Origin: Apoderus coryli
Lineage: Eukaryota > Arthropoda > Insecta > Coleoptera > Attelabidae
Direction: 5' to 3'
DNA length: 64,000 nucleotides
NCBI GenBank assembly: GCA_911728435.2
Contig: OU452199.1
Location: 40,249,253 to 40,313,252 of the forward strand
Part shown: piece after piece, positions 1 through 11,640 of the stretch
Position numbering within the stretch: the stretch's first letter is position 1
Layout: every line of letters begins with the position of its first letter
Notes under the pieces: generated by a model
Database searches by the model: none
The model's input: only the letters and a program-made list of their open reading frames with translations
Told to the model about the DNA's origin: nothing
Translations under genes and position numbers: made by a program

Positions 1-603
1 GCCGGCAGCAAATGTACAACTTTTGTGCCTATCAATTGTCAGTATAAATCCACTTTTAATGACGTTCGAAAAAAAAAATATGTTACGCTACTGCAATTTT
101 TAATGTATTACAAAGTGCGTTAAACGTTCTAAGAATATTATATATTATAATTTTCCACAAAACCAGTTCCATGTTTTGTTTCTTGGGTCCATAAAACACA
201 CATGTGCCTATTCAGAATGAAGTTGTCATCTGTCATTGCTGATATGTAAGTAAAAGATGAATGTGGAATATAAGAAATATGTGGCACCCCGTAGGTTTTT
301 CCAAGTAAATAATTGGAATTATGAAACCAAAGTTCTTTGCCTACCATAGTGTTTAGGGTGGGCCAAATTGAACACCCCTTATTTTAAGAGATCTATTTTA
401 CATATACAGGATGTCTCAGAAAGTCTGGGCGTGCCAAACTTTCTTATTTCAAAATAGTAGATACCTTATAGTTGCAACTATAGCCAAGGTGGATATTCAA
501 ATAAATGTAGTCTAACTTAAATTGCTAAATTTATTAAAACGTTCATTAAAAACCGAAGTATTTAACTGAAAAATCCAACACTGAATTGTAATAACGGACA
601 GTT
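1..603. other. Intergenic, no gene recognised
   Basis: AT-rich sequence. From about 409 it contains a mariner-style end resembling TACAGGATGTCTCAGAAAGT, probably the terminal repeat of the transposase remnant that follows at 604-702. A short open frame at 138-347 (minus) is not recognised and is not called a gene. Confidence 0.5.
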
Positions 604-702
604 TTAAAGCCTGAGATGCTCCACATGACCACCATTTGGTTCAATGCATTTTAAATAAATTTTATGCAGTCTATTCACGGCACTACGAATGATAGTCTGG
701 TT
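604..702 (-). pseudogene. Mariner-like transposase, C-terminal remnant
   Basis: The minus strand reads NQTIIRSAVNRLHKIYLKCI followed by EPNGGHVEHL and a stop. The Cys-Ile-Glu-x-Asn-Gly-Gly-His-x-Glu-His pattern is the usual C-terminus of one large group of insect mariner-like transposases. Only about 32 residues remain; the catalytic domain is missing, so this is a dead fragment. The TIR-like end at about 409 lies on its 3' side, as expected. Confidence 0.7.
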
Positions 703-704
703 TA

Positions 705-1173
705 TGGTTTAAACGAGTTTTCAGTATTTTTGAGCTGTTATTTAAAATTATCCGAAAAAATCGCCATAATTTGACACTTATTTTGCGTAAAACATTCAAG
801 CAAAAAATTTCAACTAAATTTAAAAAACCGCGACAGAGCCGTATTGAAAAAAACCAAGTTGATGATGGTTTTTCAAAAACGAAACGTCGTAGTGAAAATT
901 TGTAAACGCTATATTATTCTCCTTAAAAAGTAACAATAAGAAAGTGCATTTCATTTTTTTATATCTGTAAAAATAATTTCAGAAATAAATAAAAACTAAA
1001 ATCACAAAAAATTGTTTGTTCAAAAATTCTCGAAAACGGCAAAGTTCGTTTAATTTTGAAAACACCATTTAAAAGGTGTTTAAAATTGTACAACTTTTCT
1101 CTAATTCACCGACATTATAACGCCTAGCGTTTTCAAGATTCCAATGCTATCTTATCTTATATTGGACACAGTG
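705..1173. repeat. Half copy of a foldback MITE (CACTGTGT ends)
   Basis: This matches, with many differences, the right half of the complete foldback element at 43218-44350. It ends in ...GGACACAGTG followed by TATA, as that element does. It includes the hammerhead-like string TTGATGATGG..., a run of T, a run of A, then CGAAACGTCG (about 858-887). The left half is absent. Confidence 0.75.
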
Positions 1174-1441
1174 TATATAAAATTAATTATGTAACCCCAT
1201 CGTATGGAGAAAGATTCGGTCTATCAAAAAATGCAAAAACATATAAATCAAGTATTTAAAAAAAAATTCTTTGCCCTACGAAACACTCAAAATCGGCAAT
1301 TTATGCTAAAAAAATACATTTATTAACTCTCGTTTCAACATTTTTTTAAAATACCGAATAATTTCGGAAATATGAATCGATTTCAAAACATTTTACCCAC
1401 CCGCTATACTTTAAATACAAATATTAAAAAAAAAAAGATTT

Positions 1442-1513
1442 TAGCAGAGCGTGGTTTCGATCCACGGACCTCTGGGTTATGGGCCCAGCACGCTTCCACT
1501 GCGCCACTCTGCT
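1442..1513 (-). tRNA. Initiator tRNA-Met (CAT)
   Basis: The minus strand folds into a 72-nt cloverleaf. The acceptor stem AGCAGAG pairs with CTCTGCT, with discriminator A and no encoded CCA. The anticodon loop reads CCCATAACCC with anticodon CAT. The T-loop region is GGATCGAAACC, with A in place of the T of the usual TTC; this A-for-T T-loop and the GGG/CCC anticodon stem pairs are marks of the eukaryotic initiator rather than elongator Met tRNA. No intron. A functional copy is likely because every stem pairs. Confidence 0.95.
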
Positions 1514-2554
1514 TATTGAACAAAATTCTTCAAAAACCATTGATAAGTTGAACTACACAGTATTACCTTAATTTAAAAATCTTTCGTTATTAATCATTAC
1601 AAAATATCGTTCTAATTCTAATATCATTTTAGATAATTATTCGAATGTAATATTTGTTTTATTATAATGTTAATAGAAATTAAATGTAGTTGTGAGAAAC
1701 CTAAAAACCGATCGATAAACCTTAAATTTGATAGAGGAGGGCAAATTGGCTAAAAGATATTTAAGATAACAACATTTCTGGTTATCTACTTATAAGTTTA
1801 ATTAAATGTCGTTTAATTAGTAGAAAAAATTATATTTATTTCAAAAAATTGACTATTGTTTTTGAACAAGTGGATTTTCCTCGAAACGATCAACTTTAGA
1901 GCTTCCAAAACCAAGAGTAGGTACCATTTTGGTGTAGAAAACATTGGCGGTTCAAATGGGTATCTTAAAACCGTACTTTTTCCAGTGGCGTAGAAATTGG
2001 GGAGAAAAACAACCATTCCTTCAAAATCTTAACCAATTATGAATTTAAAAAAAATTCTCGCACAAAACATAGCTTATTATGAGAGAAATTGCTTACCATG
2101 AACAGTTGCGGAGATATTCGCAAAAAACGGATTTTTTTTTCAATTTCAACACCCTGTATAAGAAAAGAAAGGAGACAAACATCAAAATAAAATGAAATAC
2201 CGGATGTCATGCTGATATATAATAGAAGAATAACCGATAAAAATTCTTGATGGCTCTATCTATCTACATCATGGTTTATAATTGCTGGCCAGGCGTTCAA
2301 TAACGAGTTCCATTATATAACGAGCTAATAATAAAGAATGATAATAATTACAGATTCGAGATATACCATGGAACATTTTAACAATCATTTTGTTCCAGGA
2401 AAAGAAATGCTGTAAGTACTTGAAAATAAGAGTTGACGATCACGTATTATATTATCAACACATAGAAACGTGATTAAGTATCTTTGATGTATTGGTTCTA
2501 GAGGTTTGTTGACAAAAAGGATTATTTGTATTTATGAATTTTGAGTGTAGAGGA
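1514..2554. other. Intergenic, degenerate repeats only
   Basis: No gene recognised. An end resembling CACCCTGTATA near 2149 looks like the terminus of an old Tc1/mariner-type MITE. The open frame at 1813-2016 (minus) lies in this repeat and has no recognisable protein signature. Confidence 0.5.
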
Positions 2555-2762
2555 ATAATAATAATAATAAATTGTCTTTATTATGAAAAGCAAATAAATA
2601 ATTACATTACATAATCAAGTATGCTGCTCATGAAGGCGAAGTCTAGCTCAGAGAAATATTTTATATACAAATCTAAACTTATTCCTATTATTGACCTGGC
2701 GAAGACTATCCGGTAAATTATTATAAAATCTGATCGCATTATAGATTGTAGATTGTTTTATG
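2555..2762 (-). pseudogene. Non-LTR reverse transcriptase, last C-terminal residues and 3' tail
   Basis: The minus strand reads RFYNNLPDSLRQVNNRNKF and ends at a stop soon after. This is the typical tail of CR1/Jockey-group ORF2 proteins ('FYN-LP---R'). It is followed by a short 3' UTR and a (TTA)n tail at about 2555-2573. It is strongly 5'-truncated, as usual for target-primed insertion. It abuts the separate element starting at 2766. Confidence 0.7.
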
Positions 2763-2765
2763 GCC

Positions 2766-4790
2766 TTAAGTCGCTTCTCTCCAGTTGGATAAGCTTCTGA
2801 TTGATTGTCTTAGGCCTGGGGTGTTTCTCCAGTAGGACTTAAGTTGTTCCTTTTCCCATCTCCGAAGTTCTTCCATCATATGGCTTTTTGGAAGGCCAAA
2901 GATGGGTTCCGGGCCGCAGAACGAAGCGTTTGCGCCCTCTTTTGCAAGTTGGTCCGCCGCTTCGTTCCCCTCTATGCCTTCATGGCCTGGCACCCATGTC
3001 AGAGTAATCTTTTTCCCCTGAGCTGCCAGTTGCTTTAGGGTCTGTTTGCATTCCCATGCTAGGTTTGACGTGAAGGTGTAAGACCTCAGTGCTTTTAACG
3101 CAGCTTGACTGTCTGACATACTATTGGTCTGCCGTTCCGGGATGCCTCTCTGCAGGCATTCTTGAGCACAACGATTAATAGCGTTGATCTCTGCTTGGAA
3201 TATAATGGGACTTTTCACGAGAGATTCAGAGAGCCTGCAATTAGGCCCGTATACTCCCATGCCTGTGTTCCCTTCTATTCCTTTTAAACCGTCCGTATAC
3301 CAGACGGATGTGTTTTCTGGGAATCGTGGCAAAGCGTCCGACGGTTTTCTTCCTGAATTCAAAGGTATTAGATTCAGGAATCCCATGTGTCCCTCCAGAT
3401 CGCCAGATTTGTATTCCATTACCTGTGCCAGTTTCAGAGCGCTAATTGCTGCCTCTTTTTTGCCTAGGACAGGCAACGTTTCTATCGCTGCTGTGGGGCA
3501 AGTTCGCATTGCCCCTGTTATTCCTAAACATGCCAGCCGTTGCAACTTTTGAAGACGGCATTGTGTATTTTAATATTAACTTTTGGCCACCATACTAATG
3601 AGGCGTATGTAACCAGAGGTTTGATGACTGTTTGGTACACCCAGTATGTGAGCTTTGGCTTTAGCCCCCAAGTCCTACCGAGTAGCCTGTGACACGTCCA
3701 TATGGCCGCTGTGGCTTTCGATATGGTTTTCTCTATATGCTGATTCCAGACTAGTCGTTTATCCAGGATTACTCCCAGGTATTTGACTTTATCCGAAAGG
3801 CAAATTTGCTCACCGCTGAGAGTGGGGTTAATACTTTCCACCTTTCTCTTTCTCGTGAATGGTACCAATACTGTTTTTTTCGGATTTATATTCAATCCCT
3901 CAGCGTCGCACCAGTTTTTAATTTTGTTTAATGCAATTTACAAGCGGTTGGATATAACCAATGTGTGTTTTCCCTTAACTGGGAGCACAATGTCGTCGGC
4001 GTAGCTTTGCAGAGTAAAGCCTGCCCTATCCATTTTTGAAATGAGATGATCCAGCACTAGTGACCATAGAATAGGGGACACATACACTGCCCTGTGGGCA
4101 TCCCCTAGCCGCTTTCACTGTTACAGACACTTCTCCTATTTCAGCCGTAATGACACGGTTTTTCAAAATTGCCTGAATCCATTTCTCGAGTGAGGAGTCG
4201 ACACTCCTCTCTTCTAGTGCTCTACTGATGGATTCATGTGAGGTATTGTCAAAAGCACCCTCTGTATCGATAAAGGCACATAAGGATACTTCTTTTGCCT
4301 TAAATGACTTCTCGATGTCTTTTACTAAGCAGTGCGGGGCATTAATCGTAGATTTTCCCGCTTGGTAGGCGAATTGCCTTTTGTGAAGCGGTTTCCTATT
4401 TAAAGTTTCGCTTCTTAGATATTCGTCTATTATTTTTTCCATAGTTTTCAGTAGGAAGGAGGTTAAACTAACTGTAGGACTTAGGGTCATCCTCTGGATG
4501 GCGTCCTGTTTTCGGTATAAAGGCTACTCTAGTTTCCCTCCAAGCTTTGGGAATATGGCCGAGGATAAGGCTTGCTTTGAAAAGCCTTTGCCATGATGGA
4601 TGCAGTATTTCCAGACCTTTCTGGAGGAGGGCCGGAAAAATTCGGTCCATACCTGGTGACGTGAAAGGCTGGAAACTGTTTATCGTCCATTCTATGCGAT
4701 TTTTTGTGAATATTGTCCCCGCTAGTTTTTTACCAGAGCGGTTGGGTCTATATGGTACCATTGCCGTTCCGGTAGCTGCTGGAGTTCGTT
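2766..4790 (-). pseudogene. I/LOA-like non-LTR ORF2 remnant: reverse transcriptase plus RNase H
   Basis: Reading leftwards on the minus strand: RT N-terminal part at 4761-4468 (contains SPGMDRIFPALLQKG and AFIPKTG); RT palm at 4490-4026 (FIDTEGAFDNTSHESI, ARGCPQGSV); thumb and connection at 3895-3524 (VKYLGVILDKRLVWNQHI); RNase H at 3545-2766. The RNase H shows YTDG, AEINAI, MSDSQAALKAL and WVPGHEGIEGNEAADQLA, i.e. the four acidic positions. RT followed by RNase H is typical of the I, LOA and R1-related groups. Several frameshifts break it, and the (F/Y)ADD region is missing between 4026 and 3895. A related RNase H fragment is at 17345-18330 and an RT fragment at 51466-51903. Clade assignment is my inference. 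Confidence 0.85.
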
Positions 4791-4794
4791 CACA

Positions 4795-5200
4795 TTAAAG
4801 GTAAAGCCTCTCTGAAACCGAGCCGTATGGTGATGTGTGTCTATTAAAATGGCGTATATTTAGACTATGAATATGACTTCGTTTTATTAATTTAGTCCTA
4901 ATTGGAGCAGGGCTAGACGGATCGTTCAAAATATAGAGTAGAAAATTGCCAAGATGAAGCAAACGACGGTGCTTCATAGTTAGCCAACCCATAGCACGAA
5001 AAGTGTGTGATATATTATATGGTCATACTTTCTGAAACCATTGATAAACCTAGAACAGAAGTTTTGCATCTTCTACAATCAAGAAGCGGTCCATAAATAA
5101 TATAATCGCAATAATTAAAGTTAGATAAAACCATAGATTCACATAAACATTTCCCCAAACTAGTATTCAAAACATGTCTATTAGAATAAAGAAGTTTCAA
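4795..5200 (-). pseudogene. Jockey-group reverse transcriptase C-terminal remnant
   Basis: Two frames joined by a frameshift near 5000 read LSNFNYCDYIIYGPLLDC and then GWLTMKHRRLLHLGNFLLYI...RHFNRHT. This is the 'NYCD-IYGP' thumb/C-terminal region seen in R1/Jockey-related ORF2 proteins. The palm domain is absent. It lies directly upstream of the LOA-like remnant but belongs to a different element. Confidence 0.6.
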
Positions 5201-5204
5201 GCCA

Positions 5205-5900
5205 AGAAATGGTTTGGTGCGAACGGGTTAAGGCTTAACGAGGACAAGTGCAATGTTCTGAAGCTGTCTTCTAATTTCTCACATATCAGCGGTGACACTC
5301 TCAAAGTGCTTGGAGTCTATTGAGATGACAATTTTAACTTGTACTCTCACATTGAACACCTAAGTCGCAAGTTGTTCAGTGCTCTATTTTTGCTTAGACA
5401 GCTTGCGTGTTACTTATTTTGATGTCCTTAGAACGGCTTACTTTGGGGTTTTCCATTCACACTTGACTTACGGCATCGTGCTTTGGGGTGGATCTTCGCA
5501 CGCCTTGCGAATTTTCAGATTGCAAAAGAAGGCGGTCAGAATACTGGTTGGCGTTGGGCCACTTGACCTTTGCAAGCCGCATTTTGTAAACCACGGTATA
5601 ATGTCATTGCCGTGTGTTTTTATCTATCATACCTTATTGGAGATCCATTCAAATCGGGATTCACTGCGGCCTCACTCTAGTAATCATCCCTACAGTACTA
5701 GGTCGGCTGATTTGTTGATGATTCCAAAATATAAACTAACAAAATCTAAAAATAACTCTCTTAATTACAAATTTTATAATAAGGTACCGAAGCAGATTCG
5801 ATCGTTTAACTACAAATTATTTAAAACTAAAATAAAGACATATTTGTTAAAGCACTGTTTTTACTCTGTCGATGAATTTCTTGAGAGCGATTGGTTGTAG
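5205..5900 (+). pseudogene. CR1/Jockey-group reverse transcriptase C-terminal half
   Basis: The frame begins with ANGLRLNEDKCNVLKL, a stop interrupts it near 5320 (after VLGVY), and it continues with SHLTYGIVLWGGSSHALRIF, LQKKAVRIL and the tail FYNKVPKQIRSF to a stop at 5900. It is the same family type as 14518-15347 (plus) and 59859-62012 (minus), which share the 'YGI-WG-SS---IF-LQ-R' block. The element is 5'-truncated; palm motifs A-C are missing. Confidence 0.8.
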
Positions 5901-6350
5901 AGTTCTTGATTCTTTTTGGCAATATTGCGTTGTTTTGCTGTGCAGTATTGTCCTAATTGTTCGTCTATATTTTTATGTGATTTGTATTTGTGTTGTATTT
6001 GCAAGTATTGTATTTATATTGACAAACTGTATTTTTCTACGACTGTCTTTAAATTCCTTTATTATATGTTCAATCATGATTTGAAAATGTAGTACATTGT
6101 AATGCTGTTTATCATTTACCCGGGAAATATTATTACGCACGGAAAAAATTTCCTGGTAATGACAAAAGTATTTCGCTAATTTCAAAACACATAAACAGTG
6201 ATAGTGAATATAGTTTAACACTACCTAGTCAATTTAATACTTCTAATTTATCGTATTTAGGCTTATATACGCTAACAAGGGTAAGTTTCGAAAAACAAAT
6301 ATTGTCCTAAAAATTATGTTAAATTTATTCAAAAGCATTGAAACAGTCGT

Positions 6351-6495
6351 GGAAAAAGTATAGTGTGACACTCACATGAAATGACCATTTCCTACTCGTA
6401 TGATTTGCAAGCACTCGCCTGCGGCTAATGCTGCAAACGATCATGCTCGTAGGAAATATATGTCATTTCATGTTCGTTGCACAATATACTATTTT
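6351..6495. repeat. Hairpin repeat with GC-richer loop
   Basis: Left arm (around ACATGAAATGAC ... TTTCCTACTCGTATGATTTG) is the imperfect reverse complement of the right arm (CAAACGATCATGCTCGTAGG ... GTCATTTCATGT). The arms are about 60 nt and meet at a short CG-rich loop. It looks like a small foldback MITE or a transcribed hairpin lying between the reverse-transcriptase remnant and the tetranucleotide tail. Confidence 0.7.
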
Positions 6496-6511
6496 CGAAT
6501 ATTGTAATAAA

Positions 6512-6534
6512 CTATCTATCTATCTATCTATCTA
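6512..6534. repeat. (CTAT)n microsatellite
   Basis: Just under six CTAT units. Short tandem repeats of this kind often form the 3' tail of CR1/Jockey-group elements, so it may be the tail of the remnant beginning at 5205. Confidence 0.8.
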
Positions 6535-7264
6535 AAAGAATGACTTTTGTATCAATTTTGTTACATAATCGAATTCAGAATATGAAGGTAAAAACTGCTA
6601 GCAAATCGAGAAATCATAAAAAAAAATATTTATATCTTTTCTTTTTTTAATTCTTTAATATTAATTTGACACTGATGCTGAAAATGTCAACTTTCTTTCA
6701 TTAATAGAGATGCAATAAATCTTTCGATATATTCGATGTTTAAGGTTTTCGCCAGTCCAGACTACTGCAAAATTCTTAGCTACAAACAACGTGGTAGATT
6801 TTTAGTTAAAATTTTAAAACAAGAAGTTTTCTCTTTTTTCTTACGATGTGCGTCCAACACATAAGATCAGACCTTATATTTAATTGCAATATAGAAAAAC
6901 CTTATTAAAATTATCTATACCTACGTACCTACATAACAGCCCTATTATTAGCGACGTATTATTATAATAATGATTCTATTTTTTGTCCATTTCCCTTTCA
7001 GGTCCAATCAAAATTTTATTCCGAGCAGGTGCAAGAACTGCCTAAACAGACATACCAAGTATTCTTGTACCCTAACAAATGGTTTCCTGTTCTGGTAGTA
7101 CAAACAAAAAATTACTAAAGCACGGTTCGGTTCTTAAAAGATCCAAGTTTTATTAATAAAGACAATAGGGTGGTTATTTTTTAATTTGTTTTAGAAATAC
7201 AAATTTCCTGTTCATTTATTTTTCACTAAATAATCTTTTATTAGTCTTATGTACGCCTCTCTCA

Positions 7265-7790
7265 TATAAGTTTTCCAAAATTTTATTAATGCTGTGTACT
7301 AAGTTTTGACCAGTTTTGTCCTACAATTTTCAAACTCGAATTTCTCGAAAACCTTTAAGTTTTTCGAGAAAAAAGAAGTATGCCTTTTTTATGTAGAGAA
7401 CTTTATTTTATCACATTTTTGACACAAAATGAATAAAAGTCACAAGGAAAAAAAGTTAGGTTATAATTAAGGCAAGGGCGCCTATGGTCATCCCTTTTTA
7501 TTCAATTTCATGTCAGTTTACGACATTAAACTAGGTGAATAAGTATACTACATTTGATTAATTCATCTTTACTCGTTTCGAAAATATGTCAAAATAAACT
7601 GTTGCCCTCGAGGCACGAATAGCCATATTTAAGTGTAAAAGTAATAATTTTATGACCTTTTCGTCATTTATCTAAATTTAATAAATTTTTGTTTTGTTTT
7701 AGACATCAGCTATTTTTTTAAGCATCGAGTTTTGTTCATTTTTGTTCTCTTTGGAGGCACTATTTATCCGTACATATTTTATATTTCAGA
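7265..7790. repeat. Rearranged MITE copy, same family as 63201-63882
   Basis: Shares long blocks with 20622-21190 and 63201-63882, for example CAAACTCGAATTTCTCGAAA, GAAGTATGCCTTTTTTATGT and the reverse of ATTAATTCATCTTTACTCG. Ends are not clear here. No coding potential seen. Confidence 0.65.
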
Positions 7791-7854
7791 TCTTCTAGGC
7801 CAAGTTCTTGTACGCAAAATAATTGCTTTTTTTTTAGTTTTATTATAAAATTTA

Positions 7855-8730
7855 TTTTGCCCCATTTTCTACTATTTACGAACCCCTATGGAAACAAAAT
7901 TGTTATGCTGCATGTTGTAGGTTATCTTATTATATCAAAACTATATATAAGTAGCCAATTTATCTGTTATATTTGGAAAAACATTTTTTTTTTCGTGTTT
8001 GACCCTTTTTCGAACGCCTGTGTGAACCAGTTCATTTATGTAACATTTTTTAGGTTATATTCTATCACAACTAAGAAAAATTATTCCGTATTCCGAATAA
8101 GTTTAGGAAGTACCTATATATGTTTTTGTTTTGACCCCTTTTACACTATTTACGAACGCCTATGAAAACAAGTTATTTATAACACATTTTTTAAGTTTTA
8201 TGCTATCAAAGCTATAAATAACTAGTCAATATTTCTGCTATGTTTAAGAAATTTGTTTTTTCTAACCTTTTTACCCCATTTTACACTTTGGTCTAATTGT
8301 TTAGGTTAAGTATTTTAGGTTATGTTTAATTAAACGCACAAAAAATTATTCAATATTTCGGATATGTTTAAGAACCATGATTTTTTAAATTTTTGAACCC
8401 TCTTTTAATCCCCTTGCCTACGCTCAATGTTAATCACCACCTATAAATATCCTGTAGTATTTTCGTACCAAATGTGGTTAAAATCCGTTAAGTGGTTTTT
8501 GAGTTATCACGGATACAAATTTTTTCTGACCCTTTTATAGAATATTCACGGTCGCCTATGGTACATTAATTTTTGTCGTGTATTTTGAACACCAATTCGA
8601 CTAGTTAAATGTAAAAAAATTTACATTAATTTTTTTTTTGATTTTACTAGTTTTTCTACTATTTACGAACGCCTATGTAAATAAAAATTTTATGCTGCAT
8701 TTTTTAGGTTATCTTATATCAAAGCTATAT
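7855..8730. repeat. Degenerate tandem repeat, period about 135-145 bp (part 1)
   Basis: A phrase resembling CCCCTTTTACACTATTTACG followed by AACGCCTATG returns near 7859, 8003, 8136, 8270, 8525 and 8645. Each return is followed by a block close to ACATTTTTTAGGTTATATTC. Unit identity is low, so the array is old. The open frame at 7857-8165 is a by-product of the repeat. The array resumes at 9358. Confidence 0.65.
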
Positions 8731-9357
8731 ATTCTTCTAAAGTAGTCCATAATATCGAGGAGCAAATCAGATGATTCAAATAAAATTCGTCAACTCCACC
8801 AACAAATCAATTTAATATGCCTCAAACATCAAACCAAACATGTTTCGAGACTCGCTGTTCCCATCATCAGTGGTACATTAAATTATTTAAAATTGAAATT
8901 CATCTCGAGACGGTTGATTAAATTACGTACATTAAATATGTTGGAACTCACCATTTGTGAAAACGGGAATTTTTTATATATTTTTTATACATTAAATTAA
9001 TTTGTGGTACATCACTCAATTTATTTAGTTATTCTGAATAGAAAGCGGTATATGTGCCGAACAGACATGGTACACGATCATCTTTTTTCGTTTTCTCATA
9101 CTAGATAAGTATATAAATCTTTAAACTTCGGTAATTAATCATATAATTTGAGAATAACTTTAGTAGAATCAGATTAGGTATGGATTGTTTAAAGAGAAAA
9201 TGGCGAGTGACAACATTAACAAGTAGTGAGAGAATAGCTGTCGTTTCTCATGTCATAGAACATATAAGGAAGGGTTCCAATATAAGGTAAGTATACAAAT
9301 TCAAACGACAGTGGTTGTAAATATTCAAACAAATTAAGTGCTATGAATTAAATTAAA
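8731..9357. other. About 630-bp segment inserted in the tandem array
   Basis: Both flanks match the junction AAAGCTATATA of the surrounding array, so this looks like an insertion. At 8838-8870 (minus strand) it carries CTGATGATGGGAACAGCGAG then TCTCGAAACATG, a hammerhead-like layout also found in the foldback repeat at 33499-33721. No protein recognised. Confidence 0.5.
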
Positions 9358-9950
9358 AGCTATATATAATTGGCCAATTTTTCTGTTATATTTGGGAAAT
9401 ATTTTTTTTTCGTTTTTGACCCTTTTTTTAGACTATTTTCGAACGCCTGTGTGAACCAATTCTTTTATGTAACATTTTTTAGGTTATATTCTATCACAAC
9501 TATGAAAAATTATTCAATATTTCGAATAAGTTTAGGAAATATATATTTTTTATGTTTTGACCCCTTTTCCACTATTTACGAACGCCTATGAAAGTTAGTT
9601 ATTTATGACACATTTTATAGGTTATATTCTATTAAAGCTATAAATAATTAGTTAATATTTCTATTATGATTAAGTAGTACGTTTTTTTTACATATTTTTT
9701 ACCCCATTTTACACTATTTTCGAACGCCAATGTGGTCTAGTATTTTATGTTCAATATTTTAGGTTTATATTCAATTAAATGCGTAAAAAAATATTCAGTA
9801 TTGCGGATAAGTTTAAGAACTATGAATTTTTTTAATTTTTGAACACTCTTTTAAACGCCCTTGCCATGTCCTATAGTATGTTTGTAACAAATTTGGTTAA
9901 AATCTGTTGAGTGGTTTTTGCGTTTTCGTGCATACAGACAGACAGACATT
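9358..9950. repeat. Degenerate tandem repeat, period about 140 bp (part 2)
   Basis: Continuation of 7855-8730, with the 'CGAACGCC' phrase near 9437, 9580 and 9721. The open frame at 9370-9591 parallels the one at 7857-8165 and reflects shared repeat sequence, not a conserved gene. Confidence 0.65.
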
Positions 9951-10969
9951 TTTTTAAAACTACTTATTTATGTATAACATGACCAAAAACAAGTATTTCC
10001 GGTTAAATAAAAAAAAAATCATGAAACTAATAGTCTCCATATATACATATACTCGTATATTACATAGTATATGATATGGAGAGCTAAAAAATAATAAAAT
10101 GACCAATGACATCTCAAACTCATGAATTACATTCAATTCAATATTCATGTTAAAACTATAACAATCTCGTATATTTGGTGCTATTGCCCATAATTTCGAT
10201 CCATAAAAATAAATGTCATCCCTATAGTATAATAAGGAGTAGGTATGCGTTATTTGTGATCATGCCTAAAAAGTACTATACGTGTTACTCCAACAACCAC
10301 GTTCATGCCATTTGGTGCTGCCATAAAAAGCTGTGATTTTAATCTACCAGTGGCGTCCACTGGAGTCATCAAAAAATGATTAGAATATACTTATAACTTG
10401 GGAAGTGATCACAAATATAACAAAATGAGCCTACTTTCTTTGAAATCTGTGTCCGGAAAGGCATAATTTTCGACACATTTCAGTGTACCAAGGTCTGCCT
10501 TCGATAGTATCGTTTTTTGCAACCAAATTCGTCACATTACGGTTTTTGTGGATGGTACAAACATTAGAGATTGAAGCTTCATGGATTTTTAAGCATGTAA
10601 CCTTTCCCATTTTGTTTTAGGAATGTAAAATGTCTATATTAAATTTAAATGAGACCCTTATTTGTAAAACTGACAAATTTCGAGAAAGAAACGGTTGTCA
10701 AAATCTGTTTTCATCATTGAGTTTTTTATGAAATTTGAGCCTGGAAGACGCATGTCACTTTTTCGGTACCTGTGATAGAAACAGGAGTTCCAAGTTTGGG
10801 CTACCCTGTACACGGAAAGAAATTATTGTTCTAGTAACAAGAATTTTAACCAGAATTCAAGTTATTAGTATGTAGACACAACCAGATGTTTGGTCATTAT
10901 GACCTATTTGTATATTGATATGCAAATTGTGTTGATAGCCATTTCTGTATCGTTACAATGACCACATCA
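9951..10969. other. Intergenic, no gene recognised
   Basis: AT-rich sequence with no recognisable protein or RNA gene. Toward its right end, phrases such as CCTAACCAGATTG begin to resemble the minisatellite monomer that follows. Confidence 0.5.
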
Positions 10970-11640
10970 TCGCATTGTCACCCTAACCAGATTGTCTTAG
11001 TTAACATAACATTATAATATTGTTATCTTAACCAGATAGTTACGTTATCTCTACAATATACTATTGTTACTCTAACCAGATAGTTACGCTATCTCTACAA
11101 TATAATATTGTTACCCTTACCAGATAGTTACTTTATCTCCACAATATAATATTGTTATCCTTATCAGATAGTTACGTTATTTCTACAATATAATATTGTT
11201 ATCCTTACCGGATAGTTACGTTATCTCTACAATATAATATTGTTACCCTAACCAGATAGTTACGCTATCTCTACAATATAATATTGTTACCCTTACCAGA
11301 TAGTTACTTTATCTCCACAATATAATATTGTTATCCTTATCAGATAGTTACGTTATTTCTACAATATAATATTGTTATCCTTACCGGATAGTTACGTTAT
11401 CTCTACAATATAATATTGTTACCCTAACCAGATAGTTACGCTATCTCTACAATATAATATTGTTACCCTTACCAGATAGTTACTTTATCTCCACAATATA
11501 ATATTGTTATCCTTATCAGATAGTTACGTTATTTCTACAATATAATATTGTTATCCTTACCGGATAGTTACGTTATCTCTACAATATAATATTGTTACCC
11601 TAACCAGATAGTTACGTTATCTCTACAATCTAATATTGCC
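10970..11640. repeat. 44-bp minisatellite with 176-bp higher-order repeat
   Basis: The monomer is about 44 bp: ACCAGATAGTTACGTTATCT, then CTACAATATAATATTGTTA, then CCCTA. Four variants alternate: ...TACGCTATCTC, ...TACTTTATCTCC, ATCAG...TTATTTC and ACCGG.... The four-unit block begins at 11075, 11251, 11427 and 11603, exactly 176 bp apart. Each monomer holds the palindrome ACAATATAATATTGT. The first units (10970-11074) are more diverged. Confidence 0.95.

Noticed and set aside
138..347. 69-residue minus-strand open frame (begins MVGKELWFHNSNYLLGKTYG)
   Set aside because: Protein-like composition but no motif, splice signal or homologue I recognise; too short to call a gene.
2844..4798. Several plus-strand open frames over the LOA-like remnant
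   Set aside because: Antisense shadows of the RT/RNase H coding strand, which carries the recognisable motifs.
7857..9591. Parallel open frames at 7857-8165 and 9370-9591 that look like related proteins
   Set aside because: They share sequence because both lie in the same degenerate tandem repeat; composition is extreme (Phe/Tyr-rich from T-runs).
10970..11640. CRISPR-like regular array
   Set aside because: No conserved repeat with unique spacers; the whole unit repeats as a minisatellite and the genome is eukaryotic.
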